Below, piece by piece: positions 34,501 through 45,500 of a stretch of DNA of 64,000 nt. The first letter of the stretch is position 1; each line of letters starts with the position of its first letter. The notes below the pieces were generated by a model that saw only the letters and a list, made by a program, of their open reading frames with translations, was not told the origin of the DNA and made no database searches. The translations under genes were made by a program, and so were the position numbers. The stretch is from Symsagittifera roscoffensis. Lineage: Eukaryota > Xenacoelomorpha > Acoela > Convolutidae. The stretch lies in the NCBI RefSeq assembly GCF_963678635.1, contig NC_087065.1, positions 4,324,020-4,388,019 of the forward strand, read 5' to 3'.

Positions 34501-35166
34501 GGCAGGAGGTCCAAAGTAGGCCCAATGGTATGTATATACCAATCATGTCCTCATCTTCTTTGTATGCTTTGCAAGCACTACACACGCGCGAGGGAAATAT
34601 AGAATTACATTTTGTTAGAGATTAAATTTTGTATTGGTCTCACGCTTTTTTGCTCGATTTTAAGGCTCCTTTTTCACCCAACTTCCAAAAGAAACTTTGG
34701 CGTAATTACAACCACTGAAATTGAACATTTCAAATGTCTGAGCCATGAAGACAAAAAACGTGGCGTTGTTGATATGAAATTATTTACAAAATTGAAAAAA
34801 AGCTACTAAGTAACTGATTGCTTTATCTAAAAACGACGAGAAACCTTCTGTTCATTGACTTGAGATTTGCGACGATGAACACCGGATAGCTTTTTTTTGG
34901 TCACGTGATAATTTAGCGTCTGAGTGTAGAGTACTGAAACTGTGAGACGAAATGAAATAAATTTTAAGTTATATTTATAGGACACTGTTCCGGAGAAGTC
35001 CTCGGGCTCCAAACAGGATCAGCAGAGTAGTTCAGCTTCTGCCTCTAGTGGGGATGGGGCCACTGGGGGAGGAGACAAGAGTGGGACAGGGGGGAGTGTG
35101 TTCATGGAGTTCCCGAACACTCCCAAGGACAAGAAACGAAAGAAGAAGTCGGGTTTGCTCGGATAG
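25522..35166 (+). CDS. NUMA1-like: NuMA/LIN-5/Mud-family homologue (coiled coil and tail)
   Basis: Eleven exons with mutually consistent phases: 25522-25646, 27674-27794, 28240-28437, 28987-29357, 30948-31019, 31171-31333, 31647-32009, 32249-32499, 33012-33308, 34444-34527 and 34981-35166 (TAG). They encode 742 residues. Residues 1-271 or so are heptad-rich coiled coil (EKVYSEASGLREQVDRLTVE, LEIENMNLTDQLLQATGQME). The tail is serine-rich. Exon 32249 carries MSEIERRNSMYPRHLQSCYP, which matches human NuMA (IAELQQRN.VCPPHLKTCYP), preceded by NLPGYVPS like NuMA LPGYRP. NuMA binds LGN/Pins and dynein to orient spindles and organise poles. The coiled coil visible here is much shorter than vertebrate NuMA's. 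The fourth exon's donor is uncertain: GTTGTC at 29358 or GTAAGT at 29433. Confidence 0.8.
26147..30190. repeat. Dispersed intronic repeats
   Basis: Two pairs are visible. GCAAGCGTTGTCAAATCGGA at 26149 recurs as GCAAGCGTTATCAAATCGGA at 30129, both continuing into a TTTTNCGGGTTAACAACTA phrase. In addition AGAGTCGATGAACGTAGTCC at 29622 recurs as AGGGTCGATGAGCGTAATTC at 30322, with a following CAGACTCTTATATAG/CAGACCCTTATAATAG. These are non-coding diverged repeat copies spread through the introns of the NuMA-like gene. Confidence 0.5.
26440..27400 (+). repeat. Degenerate ~170-bp tandem array in an intron
   Basis: Six diverged units recur at about 26515, 26690, 26837, 27006, 27180 and 27350, a spacing of about 147-175 bases. 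Each has a phrase like TTATGGCCCTCNGAAAAG, preceded by a TNCTACG/CCCAATTTTT element and followed by a GACTTTTCTCGAAAACT/CCC element. None codes for protein. This is an old minisatellite or satellite-like block inside the intron between exons 25522 and 27674. Confidence 0.65.
32249..32499 (+). CDS. NUMA1-like: NuMA-like exon with LGN-binding/NLM motif
   Basis: Phase-1 start completing a glycine, 84 codons, donor GTGAGT at 32500. The acidic stretch DEDEDEGLNSEDR runs into MSEIERRNSMYPRHLQSCYP, then MENLTDSTG. In human NuMA the corresponding region (acidic residues, then AELQQRN and CPPHLKTCYPLE) forms the peptide that sits in the TPR groove of LGN and the conserved NLM (NuMA-LIN-5-Mud) motif. 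Conserved positions here are the E-RN, the P-HL and the CYP-E. This exon is the main basis for the family call. Confidence 0.8.
33012..35166 (+). CDS. NUMA1-like: C-terminal tail exons of the NuMA-like gene
   Basis: Three exons (33012-33308, 34444-34527, 34981-35166). They give SATRAAASGGRKRPMHLTSS with a basic patch, FSPEARMTASPFRSCLPPSV, then TPLTMPSPQKLVQRVTKGRR, and finally MEFPNTPKDKKRKKKSGLLG before the stop. The KKRKKK cluster near the end looks like a nuclear localisation signal; several SP/TP sites are candidate CDK targets, both expected of a NuMA tail. The SPQKL-ending segment resembles NuMA's TPKKL repeat region. A shorter variant of the first exon could end at the internal CAG|GTAAAG at about 33168. 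Confidence 0.7.
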
Positions 35167-35605
35167 AATCAAACGCAAAATAGAAAAATGAAGGAAATTT
35201 GAGTGCGGTTTTGATCTGAAGTGGCACTGATTTGTTGTTTGAGTTGGACGGATCAATACCTAATACGACTGAGGTGGTATAAGGGGAAGAAAATAACGAT
35301 AGATGACTATTGAATCGGAACGAACCAGCATCGTTGATTGAAAAGGGATTTTTATTTGTTTTGTGGTTGTTAAATGAATTTCGTGTTTTAGCACTTTGCA
35401 AACTTGTTTGCGTGATTTTTGTTAACAGATTGTTATTTGGTCAGATTTTAATTAATCAATATTTTAACGAAAAAGATTTTACCATTTTTTCTTTGACGAG
35501 ATGAAAGCGGTATAATATATTGAGCCAAAAAATGTAAACTAATTAGCTATTACATGAGTCGCGAACTAAAAGTCAAAATTAAAAACAAAACCATGTTTTT
35601 TCGCG

Positions 35606-35884
35606 GGTACCGCAGCAACTCGCAAGAAAAGACAACTCGCAACAAAATGCAACTTGCAAAATTTAAGGAAAGCGACAACTCTAATAAAGTTTTTGAAGCT
35701 CATTGGAAACTTTATGTTCTCGGTTTGAGGCCGCCGGTGGGCGCGCGTCGCCGATTAGCGGCGATAACCGGCTCTAAATTTCGTATGAAGTCCTGCCCTC
35801 TGATGGCAAGCTCGCAACACGTTGGCGCGACTGCGGCGGTGAGTATATTGCGAGTTGTCTTTTAATGCGAGTTGTGGCACTACG
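35606..35884. mobile_element. 279-bp MITE with 9-bp target duplication
   Basis: Left end GGTACCGCAGCAACTCGCAA then GAAAAGACAACTCGCAA. The reverse complement of the right end is CGTAGTGCCACAACTCGCAT then TAAAAGACAACTCGCAA. Thus about 36-bp inverted repeats enclose a GC-richer centre. TTTTTCGCG occurs on both sides (35597-35605 and 35885-35893). A 9-bp duplication and long inverted repeats suggest a Mutator-type non-autonomous element. It lies about 440 bases past the stop of the NuMA-like gene, and an AATAAA at 35683 falls inside it. Confidence 0.75.
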
Positions 35885-36289
35885 TTTTTCGCGCCATATG
35901 TATTTAAGTTATTGAAGAGCGAAATTGACCTTCATTTTAAGACCAAATTAACAAAAAAAAAAACGGTAAAAATCAAACTTGACAGGGGAGTAATTTTAAA
36001 ATTTTCCCCACAGTAAAGAAAGTCAGACCTAATGCACTGTCTCTCATGACCTACAAATGACTTTAAAATGCAGTTCTGTTGAAAATCCCTTTTTTAAACG
36101 TTTTTCCATGCCTTAAATACTTTTTTTTGGAGAGCGTAATTGGCCTACCATTGGGCAAACGAATTAAAAATCGGCTTCAAATAAATGAAATCTCAATTCC
36201 TAAGGAGCAAAAATCGAGCGCGAACACATTTTCTTGATAAATCGATACGGGCGATATAAAGAAATGCCGGTTGATCTAGTGTTTGTTCC

Positions 36290-36830
36290 GTTTTTCGTTA
36301 CAAAAGTAACGGAATATTTGTGCTCGAGTTGGGTTTTTTATTCAGACAAATTTCGATTTTTGACTGGATTTTTTTTATATCATTCAAAAATTATTGTTGT
36401 CCTGGGCTTAAATTTGAAAAAATATTTCACGTCTTATCGTTTTTCCTAAAGTAATGGGGGTTTAAAGATGGCCAATTTGGGACCATAAACTCTCGTTATA
36501 TTTCGCGACATTAACGCGTAAGCGGACTTTTAATCGGTCTTAGACATCGTTCCAAATTGAATGAAGGAAGCTTATTTACCATAATTGATTTGTTACTAGG
36601 AGCGAAATTCATCATTTTTTAAACTTTATATTGCGTGTGGGGGAATGATTATAGCAAAAATCTCAAAATTGCAAAACTTCTAATTTTTTACATTTAATTT
36701 TTTATGTTATTTTTTTAATTTAACTTTTCATGTTATTAATGCTTTATAGACCCTAAAAGGCAGTGGGAACATTCAGGGCCTCCCTGATGCGAGCAGCCTT
36801 GTCTCAATTTGTTTAGTTTTATCTAAAAAA
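36290..36830 (+). repeat. Inverted dispersed repeat, plus copy
   Basis: Homologous to the reverse complement of about 45930-46470. Shared landmarks in order are CGTTAC.AAAGTAACGGAATA, TTTGTGCTCGAG, GGGGGTTTAAA, GGCCAATTTGGGAC, TAACGCGTAAGCGGA, CGTTCCAAATTG, AGCTTATT, TGTTACTAGGAGCGAAAT and AAAGGCAGTGGGAACATTCA. About 550 bases, non-coding, diverged perhaps 20 percent by eye. One boundary is a short palindrome around CGTTACNAAAGTAACG. Confidence 0.75.
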
Positions 36831-39800
36831 AATCGATGATTAAAGATTAAAGATTCTTGATTTTCCAAAAGCTTTAGGTGATATATTTTCTCTTTACCAC
36901 TCGAAAGTTCAAATAATCCAACAAGTCAATCTTATTATCGGTATTGGATACTTCTCCAACTATCTGATGGCTTTTTTTTAACTTTCTGCGCAAAATTGAA
37001 TTAAATTATCCATTGATTCAGTTTTCTCAAAAAAATAATGCAGTACATTTTATGCATTAAATAAAACAGATAATAATTCCTATCGATAACTTGAAGTTTG
37101 ATTTTTTCTCGGCACGATTTGCATTTAGGTGTGGGTGAAAAAAAACATAGTTCTAAATAAAATTACAGTTTCACCATTTTCAGTGATTGATTATAGAAAA
37201 ATTAGAAATCTGATGGCTAGCTTAGAGACCAAAAATCAACCCACTGAGCAAAAGTCGTTTTTTGTGGTGTTTTTTTACTAAAGTTTTATCAACTTATCCT
37301 CCACTGACTTGAGTGGTATATAAACTACCCAGAGTAAAAATCAACTGTCCATACGAAACAGTGTCTTGGAATTGCTAAGTACCACTGATGTAGATAAGTT
37401 ATATGTAAATTAGTAGAAGTCTTCTACTTTTTCTGCTCTTGCTTCAAATTTCGGAACAATAATGGAAACGATACCACTAAGTCTCACTCAGTAGCGGATC
37501 ATGGATCTGAATTAGTGCTAGTTTTGTAAGGGTAGATTAAATAGGAGTAAATTGATATACATTTTTTTGGGGTGAAAGACTTATGATATGTTTTAAAGTT
37601 AGAACATTTTAAGGCAGCGCAGAGTGCATGTACATCATATCATGATTAATTAAGTTAGATTCCTGGCAGTCTACAAATACAAGTACAGTTAAGTTGATAT
37701 GTATATAGTTTTTGTGGTAAAAAATTTAAGTTTAGTTTAAATCTAGAGCATTTCAAGATAAATTACAGGGCTATCAAAGTAAAATTAAACTAATTCTATG
37801 GCAGTCTACAAATACAAGTAGAGATATATTGATTAAAAATATTTTGTGGATAAATAGAAGAGTCACGTTTCTAAGTTAAGAAATGCCTATCATACAATTT
37901 GTTGCTATGAAGAAAATGCTTATTATTGTATTTCATAGACCAAAAAAAAAAACAATTTGGAAATAAATAAAGTTTTTTGAAAATGGCGAAAGCATAGAAT
38001 CATCCACAAAAGACATACATTTTTGAATAGGGCAGAAAAAATTGGCCTGAGAAAAGAGGCCTGTTTTTTTTACAAATTTATGTTCATCTTAGAATGTTAA
38101 AAAAATTGTTTAAAAAAAATCATTTTTTGGTGAAAAAATCAATCTGGACTACGTTAAAGACGCCAAAGTCAAATTTTGCATGCAACATTTTTTTTCGTAA
38201 AATGTATATTCGAGCATAGAAGCAAGTTTGCAGCCAAAAACGGGATAAAAAATTTTTGAACTCAAATTTGTGTTTTTTTTCTATTAAAAAATGCATGTCA
38301 TTTAATTCTATATATATAAAATTGTATGAGAAGCTTTTTTTTTGTTCAACCAAAACTACCACCCATTGGTTTTGTTTGAGTTGTACACCAGTTGTACATT
38401 TTCGAAAAGTTAATCTTTCGATTGAAAAAATGCTTAAATGAAAATTGTAAGTTTTGCGTTTTTTCCATAGTCTCCATATATGAAATTGTATGATAGGTAG
38501 TCAACTAGGCTTAAAAATGTTTTAATGTAGAGTACAAAAAAAACATATATTAGAGTAAAAGCAGTTTCTTGGCAGTCTACAAATACAGTTCATTTATTAC
38601 TAAGTAGATTCATTTGAGATTCCATCGAGCAAAGATCAACGTCCTTCTACAAAGACGATTCTGATTGTGATTGATCTAAATAAAAACATATTTTGAACAT
38701 TGGCGCTAAATAGATCTCGCATTTAGTCATAATTAAGTTGAGCTTTAATCAGGGGTGGAATCTTCCCCGAATGACAAATGAACTCGATTCCCTCCGCAGT
38801 GTCTCACTTTTTATCTTTTGGTATTGTTTGTTGAATTCTAACCATTTTTGTACATGGTCTTTTTGAGGATGATTTATAACATCAAAACGCATTTTTGCTC
38901 CGACCTGTTACCGAGATTGGGATGGAATAATGACATAAGGTGGGCTGTTTTAACGCTCATTTTTGACACATACAACGCTCTTAAATGTTCAAAAATGATT
39001 TTATATTAAAAGCGGTGATGTATTACAAAAGGTGGCTAATTGAGCATTTTTGAGTATTGCCTTAAACTTGATATCTATAATGCATAACAGCAGTGAAAAA
39101 AAATGGACCAAAATTGATTATCATTAGAAAAATATACAGTTTTTGGATCTGTTGTCTTTTCATACAGAAAATTTCATTTTCTTAGTTTTAATAATCGATT
39201 ATGATGAGTTTTGTTTTGAAAAAGTTTCATACAGTTTTTTTTTCATTATATAGTATAAACCCAAGAAGTCCATGCATACTATAAGCAGATTGTATACTGA
39301 TTATATACAGACAATCTGCAATTTTTAAACAGATTAATTACATCTTATATATTGATTGAATACAGACTATAAACTGATTATATACAGATTTTATACAGAC
39401 TCTGTTTATATTATATACAGATTATAAACTGATTTTTTAACACAGTCTCCTATTAGATAATATGAGTATTTTGAAGTAAATTTTGATGTAGTCATTTCAG
39501 TTACATTTTTTGTGCTTTATTTGACATTTAAAAAAAATGAAATCAGTAATGTGGAAAGATCGTGCAGCAAAAACTATTTTTCTAATTTAGTTTTTCTAAT
39601 TTTCTGTGGGTGTTTTTTTAAAAAAAAATTGCGCTGAAAAAGTTGATCTTATAAATGGCATTTGAAGAAGTTTTGCACAAACCGCGGGAACTCTTAGGTT
39701 GCAAAATCTTCGAGTGATTTCTTGAAAATTATATTTTTCGGTAAACACTCCTGCTAAAGCAAGTTCAGCTCGCTATAAAATTGAGAAAGTTTTGCTAAAT

Positions 39801-42031
39801 TTTGTGAACAAAAAAAACATATTATATTTTACACATACATTATATTTTATATATATTAAACATACAAATATTTTGGGATGGTCAAAATTGAAATTTTTAC
39901 GACCGTTATAGTTTTTAGACAATTAATCAATTGAACCGAATTAGAGCAAAAACACTATTCAAAAAGGTAAAATAAGGAACCAGCTTTTTTAATTACATGT
40001 AAAAAAGTCGGAGAATAATATTCGTATTTTTGGACAATACATGTTGTTACACTCGCGAAGCCAGTGTATTAGTACGAACCTTCTTTTGCTCATCAACCTA
40101 AGTCGCAAACATTGATGCCACTTTTGGGGCACCTTTACAGCTTTTTCATAGCATGTGCTTTGACAGTCGAATGGTAATAAGTTACCCCATTTGATGCATT
40201 TCAATTTCATCAAATGAACCGAAAAAAGTTTTCAAAAAGAAAGTAAAACCTGAAAAAAAATTCAAAATTTTTCTTACTCTATATATCTAGCAATTTTTTG
40301 AAATGCTTAATTTTTACAGAAAGTAAAGTGGCTTTATGCTTTCCGATTTGTTACATGCAAAGTTATTGTGGATGCCTTCAGTTTTTTAACTTTCAAATTG
40401 TTACTTGCAAAATAGAGTCTAGTTATATTTGGTGCCAAGTTTGCTGAATGGCATTGGCAATTTATCAGCATATGTAACTGCTTTATTCGGGACTAGTGTT
40501 TGTCGATTGTTAAGCTTGCGTAGCTGAGTTGATAGTGCGCGAGACTCAAAATCTCTTGATTGCAGTAGGTCGCAAAATCGAATCCTACATGGAGCCCTTT
40601 TTTTGCTAATTCGAGGCTTATTTCTACTTTTTCTTAATTAATTTGAAAGAGCTGCTTTTTGGTCATATTCTGGAAAGTGTTTGCAAAACGCAGCTTCGTC
40701 TCTGTATCTCGGATGATGTATAGCTTTTATAGAACAAGAAAATCGATTGTTTTGGCAACGAAAATCATCTTTTTGTTAAAACAAATATAGATTCTATCTG
40801 TAGAGATTCGATTATCGATTGCAAAATGTTTGTCAATAAATCGTATTTATAGTTACGTTAATCTGTCAATTTACTGCATATAGTCAGGCTTTATCCATTT
40901 TTGTCAATGTGGATAAAATAGTCATTTTGTTCTTATTCAATTGTACATGCCACTAAGATAGTTTTGTCAATATATCTTTCCGCCAGATAAACTATTATTC
41001 AAAAATGCAAAACTTACACATCTTTTGCCATAAAATTTGGATTTGAAAAAACATGTACCCTTCGAAGCAAAACACAGAGCGATTAAGCTATTTAACTTGA
41101 ATCTGTCAAGTATAGTAATATATCACCGTGAAACTATTTTAAGCCTCATTTGGATCGCACGAAGTCCGGTCTGAACTTTTCCCGATATATTTGATTTTTT
41201 TCCTCACAATACATATGCGGAACGGGGTGTCTGTTCCAACTTAGAACAACCATTTCTGACAGAGTCATCAAAATGATTTTGAAAAACAGTTTTCTTCTAA
41301 ACAATTTTCACCACAATTTTCGAAAACAAATTTTTTCATTGTTTCGAGTTTGTTAAAGATTTTTTTTTAGAATTTCGCGTAAAAATTACGCTGTTAATAG
41401 TGCTTATTTTAAATAACCAGAGAACGTGTTGGAAAAATTGGAAAAATTAAACACGTGTTTCTGAAATTGGTTAAAACCGGATGAAGAGTGAAGAGACAAA
41501 AGTGACTTACACATCCACCAAATTCATCAGGTGACCAGTATAAAACTCGATTAGCATAAAAATTTGAAAAACATGAAAATGTATCGACTAGCGTAACTTT
41601 GATAGCTTGTCTTCTCAGAAATATAAGCGAACAAAAATAATCTTTTCAATCTGAAACATGCATTTCTGAGCAATAGGAAGCTGATAAATTAAGCAATCAG
41701 CCAGCAAATGAATTTTCTTGAAACAAAAATTGTGAACAGTTGCACTCTGGCCAGTAATGGTTCGAACCAAACTCTGAGTGCCGCACATTTTTGGAATACG
41801 TAAAAACAAATGTGATTATTGTTTTCTGTGCGTAATGATTTTATGTTTGAACAGTTTTGATTTTTTTGTTTTGATTTTTAAACTAGTCGATACAATTTTC
41901 ACTTAAGAAACTTTTGTGCAAATCGAACTCTATGCTACTTGGTACACTGCCGAATTATTAAGGTTCAGTATATTTTGCGAAAATTGGAACCAAAAGTTTA
42001 TCATAAAAATGAGTCATTTTGGCATTTATCG
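36831..42031. other. AT-rich intergenic DNA with minor repeats
   Basis: No gene supported. GGCAGTCTACAAATACA occurs three times in the same orientation (about 37666, 37800, 38571). A low-complexity block at 39260-39440 is built from GATTATATACAGA-like units. At 40513-40605 a tRNA-Leu-like remnant carries a GAGA-CTCAAAA-TCTC anticodon arm and a GTAGG/CCTAC T-stem with an enlarged loop. Its acceptor stem does not pair, so it is a pseudogene or SINE head. Confidence 0.45.
40513..40605 (+). other. tRNA-like pseudogene (Leu CAA-like)
   Basis: TAGCTGAGTTGATAGTG resembles a D-arm/box A, GAGACTCAAAATCTC a 4-bp anticodon stem with the 7-base loop CTCAAAA (CAA anticodon), and GTAGG...CCTAC a T-stem around ATCGAAT. 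The T-loop region has an insertion (TCGCAAAATCGAAT) and the flanking ends (GCTTGCG and TGGAGCC) do not form an acceptor stem. A run of T follows at 40600. It is probably a decayed tRNA gene or the head of a SINE. Confidence 0.4.
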
Positions 42032-42230
42032 GTTAATCAAAAAATACGCTAAATCTACCTAATTTATTGCTGAGAAAACTATATCAAGGAGGAGCCTCTT
42101 ACATAGTCCGACGCTAAAATCTCCAAAAAATTTTACTCTCCTTGAACTCTATCTGGCTGTATAAGAGGCTTCTCTTGGTATATTTTTCTTATCAATTTAC
42201 TACATAGTTGTGGCGTATTTTTTTATTAAC
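42032..42230. repeat. Long imperfect hairpin (about 75-bp arms)
   Basis: GTTAATCAAAAAATACGC (42032) through AGCCTCTTACATAG (42106) matches the reverse complement of CTGTATAAGAGGCT (42157) through GGCGTATTTTTTTATTAAC (42230), with scattered differences. The loop is about 50 bases. No target-site duplication was seen. It could be a MITE, or a fold-back transcript precursor. It lies about 300 bases beyond the stop codon of the minus-strand membrane-protein gene and could be in its 3' untranslated region. Confidence 0.65.
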
Positions 42231-42533
42231 AAAGAAATGCCAAAGAAAATTGATGGACAATTTCGGCTCTGATTTTGCACATCAAAATACACCATAATAT
42301 TTCTAGTAAAGTTTTTCTGATGTGTCATATAGTTTCTTGGACTAAAAAATTGAAAAAAAAAACTTTTTTTTTCATTTTCGTTAACGTATAACAATTTTTT
42401 CTCATCTTGAATTCGTGAGGTAAGTTTTTGCAATATGGTTGATGACAATAAACCGCCTTTCCTTATTGGTTTTTTTTTCAGTTCAACTTTACGAATTAAG
42501 AGAAATAAGACTTAAGTATTAACAAATTTTCTA

Positions 42534-45500
42534 TTAACCTTGGTTATTAGTTTGTGAATTGCAAGTGGCGTGAATTTCCGTTTCGCCTCTAAGTTGAATT
42601 GTCGGATCCACTAGTGTCGAATCGGAAGCTTCTGCGGCCCTCTTTCTTTGTTTTGTTTGATCATGGTGCGGCTGAACTCCGTTCCCAATCAAATCCGCCT
42701 GGTTTTCCATTGCTACCGAGTATCCATCACCAGTAGCGCCTGTTAGTAGAAGACTTTCAGCTCCTGTACGTGTGTCGTCTTTTCTATCTTCAATTTTTAC
42801 AAACTGTTTTTGAGACTTGGCGCTGTTTGCCTCGTTTGTATGTCCTAAAATCCATTTAGAAAGCGCAAATTAAACTAGTATAACATACGGACCTTTCCTT
42901 TTTTGGTACTATTTCGCAATGTGTTTTATTTCGACCTCTTTTTTGCTAATTTATAGTTTAAATTTCCATAAAAAATAATCACCCTAAAAAATTTAAACCT
43001 TAAATTTATTTATAATTGAAAGAAATGACAAGAAAAGACAGCATTGTGCATTTTTAGAAAACAGACCTTGGAGTTGTAATATTTTGTCGGTATTTTCAGT
43101 GTTCTTTTTCCAGCAACCGGCTACTCTTGTTCTTCCGACCATTGACAATGGGGAGGAACTTTGTTTTAGGGTGTTTTTTTTGTTTCCACGCAAAATCAGA
43201 TACCACAAATAAAAATCGGACTAGGTTGAAAGATGTATCACATTAAAGCCCTTTCATTCGTGATTCAAACGACATTCAAAAATTTCTAAAAAAAATTCCC
43301 AGTTTTGAGAAAAACCGGTTTGAAACATTTGATTTTTCGTCTTAATTCGAGCGAATAAAGCAAGCAAACAGCATTACAGCAGCTGCATTTTGCCGAATTT
43401 AAGACCTTAAAACTTAAATTTAAGAACGTAAAACTAGTTTTTGGAGTTTTTTAAGCTCATTTTGGGAACCAAAAATATCAAAAAATCAAAAATATTTCTG
43501 CAAAAAAATAATTTATATAATATTTTTATGTTATATTTTTTTATGTCTGATTATATCTCCAAAGAATATTTTTATTTCAGATCCTTTCATCACACCAAGC
43601 AGAAAAAACTACACTAATTTGGGAAAAAAAACGTTCTAAGCCGTAGTTTTCTAACTACTGTGGTCGGAACATTCTGTGCTACTTGCACAGCAGTAACCGG
43701 CTATCCTTCTTTCTGTTTTCACTTGTCTAATTCGACGCACCATTTGTTCTATAAACAAGGAGTACCAACCGCGTTTTGAGAAATGCTTTGTTATTATGAG
43801 AAGCAACCGGTTGCTGTACAAATAGCACAGAAAGTTCCGAGCATATTGATTTTGTAAGAGACGTCCCATTACGCATTAAGAATTGATGATTAATAGCTTA
43901 ATGTAAGTAGATTACAAACTCTCCGGTTTAAATTGAAATGTGATTTCAAAAGCAAAATTTGTAAAGACATTTTTCAGAAACCGTACCTTTTTAACCAATC
44001 ATTTTTGGACCGAAGGATAGTAATACCATTCATCACTCGACTTTGTACCATATGTCTTTGAGATACCTGATTTTGAAGGAGAAAATTGATTTACGTTTCT
44101 TGCGACTTTGTGGTCGGAACAAAGATAATTGGATTTGAAAAGATTTGCCGTGACTCGACTTGATAGAATTTCAAGTCTAGAAAAGTCGGTTTGAAATTTA
44201 AGAATTTTTTTCTAGCTTCGAGTAGATAAAGCGAGCTAGCAGTTTAATTTTGGGTCAGTAAATATTTGTTTAAGCCTTGAAATCTTTGTTTTACTTTAAT
44301 TTTTTGGCGCCCTCTCGGAAATGAATTTTTGAAAATCCACTAAATTTTTGTGTAAAAGTTTGATTTTTTTTTGGAAATTTTTCATTGGTTATCCATTGAA
44401 ACCTCGATAGAAATTTTTGCCAAACTTTTTATCTCAGTTTTGCGTTTTTTAAATCAGCACCGCGAACAAAAAACGACAATTTTTTTTAAAATTTTTGTTT
44501 TTTTAATTATTGTGGATGGAATTTCATGTACTACTTGCACAGAAACGGGCTGTCCTTGTTGTTTTATGAAAGGAATTGAACGTGTTCACTCACGTTGGAT
44601 GAATTTAATCAAAAGAGTTAGAGAATCTTTGAATTTATTTATTTTTTGTTTTTGATAAAGATTGAAAAGACCTGTATTGGCCGAGAAATTTGTGCCTTCT
44701 CTTGGAGCCTGATTTCTGCAGTAGGTGGCATCGTAATCATGATGGACTGGGTTATTATGGCTGTTAGGATCGTCAGTTAAATTCTGTGCTGCTTTGTTTC
44801 CGCGCACTGATTGGGCAAGGGCAGTACCTTCAAGCAGTGGTTCTGTATTTGGACCATGATTCACCTCCTCGTCTTTCCCGTGAATTTTTTTACATCGCCT
44901 GTAAAAACTGCGATGGTAATTTTTTTTGCTAATTTACTCGTTTTGCTAATTAACAGAGTTAAGACAACTTTTTGAAAGACATTCTGAATTTTCAAGCATT
45001 TCGAGTACGGCAAATGTACAATTTGTAACTGCTTGCTCGCATTAATGCCGTGGAGTTAATGAATTGCTTGATGCAATCTAAAAAATTTTCTACAGGTTTT
45101 ATAGGGGCAGAGGATTTGTAACATATGAGTGCAAGGTAATTTTTGCATACTAACCAGCCACGGGCGAAAGCTGCCAGCAGGGCACAACTGATAATTAGAA
45201 TGAAAGCCAGAATCAACACAACTACCCAAACAGGCACACACAGAACAAGTTGCCAGAAGTTATTTGAGTCCGTCCCTTTTTCTTCAGTATGGCTAACGTC
45301 AATATCTGGTCTTTCAGTCTAAATAAAACGCTGAAAATTGTAGACTTCAAATTTAGATAGCATTAGTGAATGCTTATAGTAGAACATATTCTACAGCGTT
45401 TCGATCAAAGCTCAATATAATTTTTATGATTTTTTCCTGCTTTTTTTAAAAAAATTCATTCAAATACCCTAACCATAGATTGAAGATTATACAGCAGCAG

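Noticed and set aside
39260-39440. Repeating ATATACAGATT units as a possible CRISPR-like array
   Set aside because: The units are irregular with no constant spacers, the host is an animal genome, and low-complexity AT DNA explains it.
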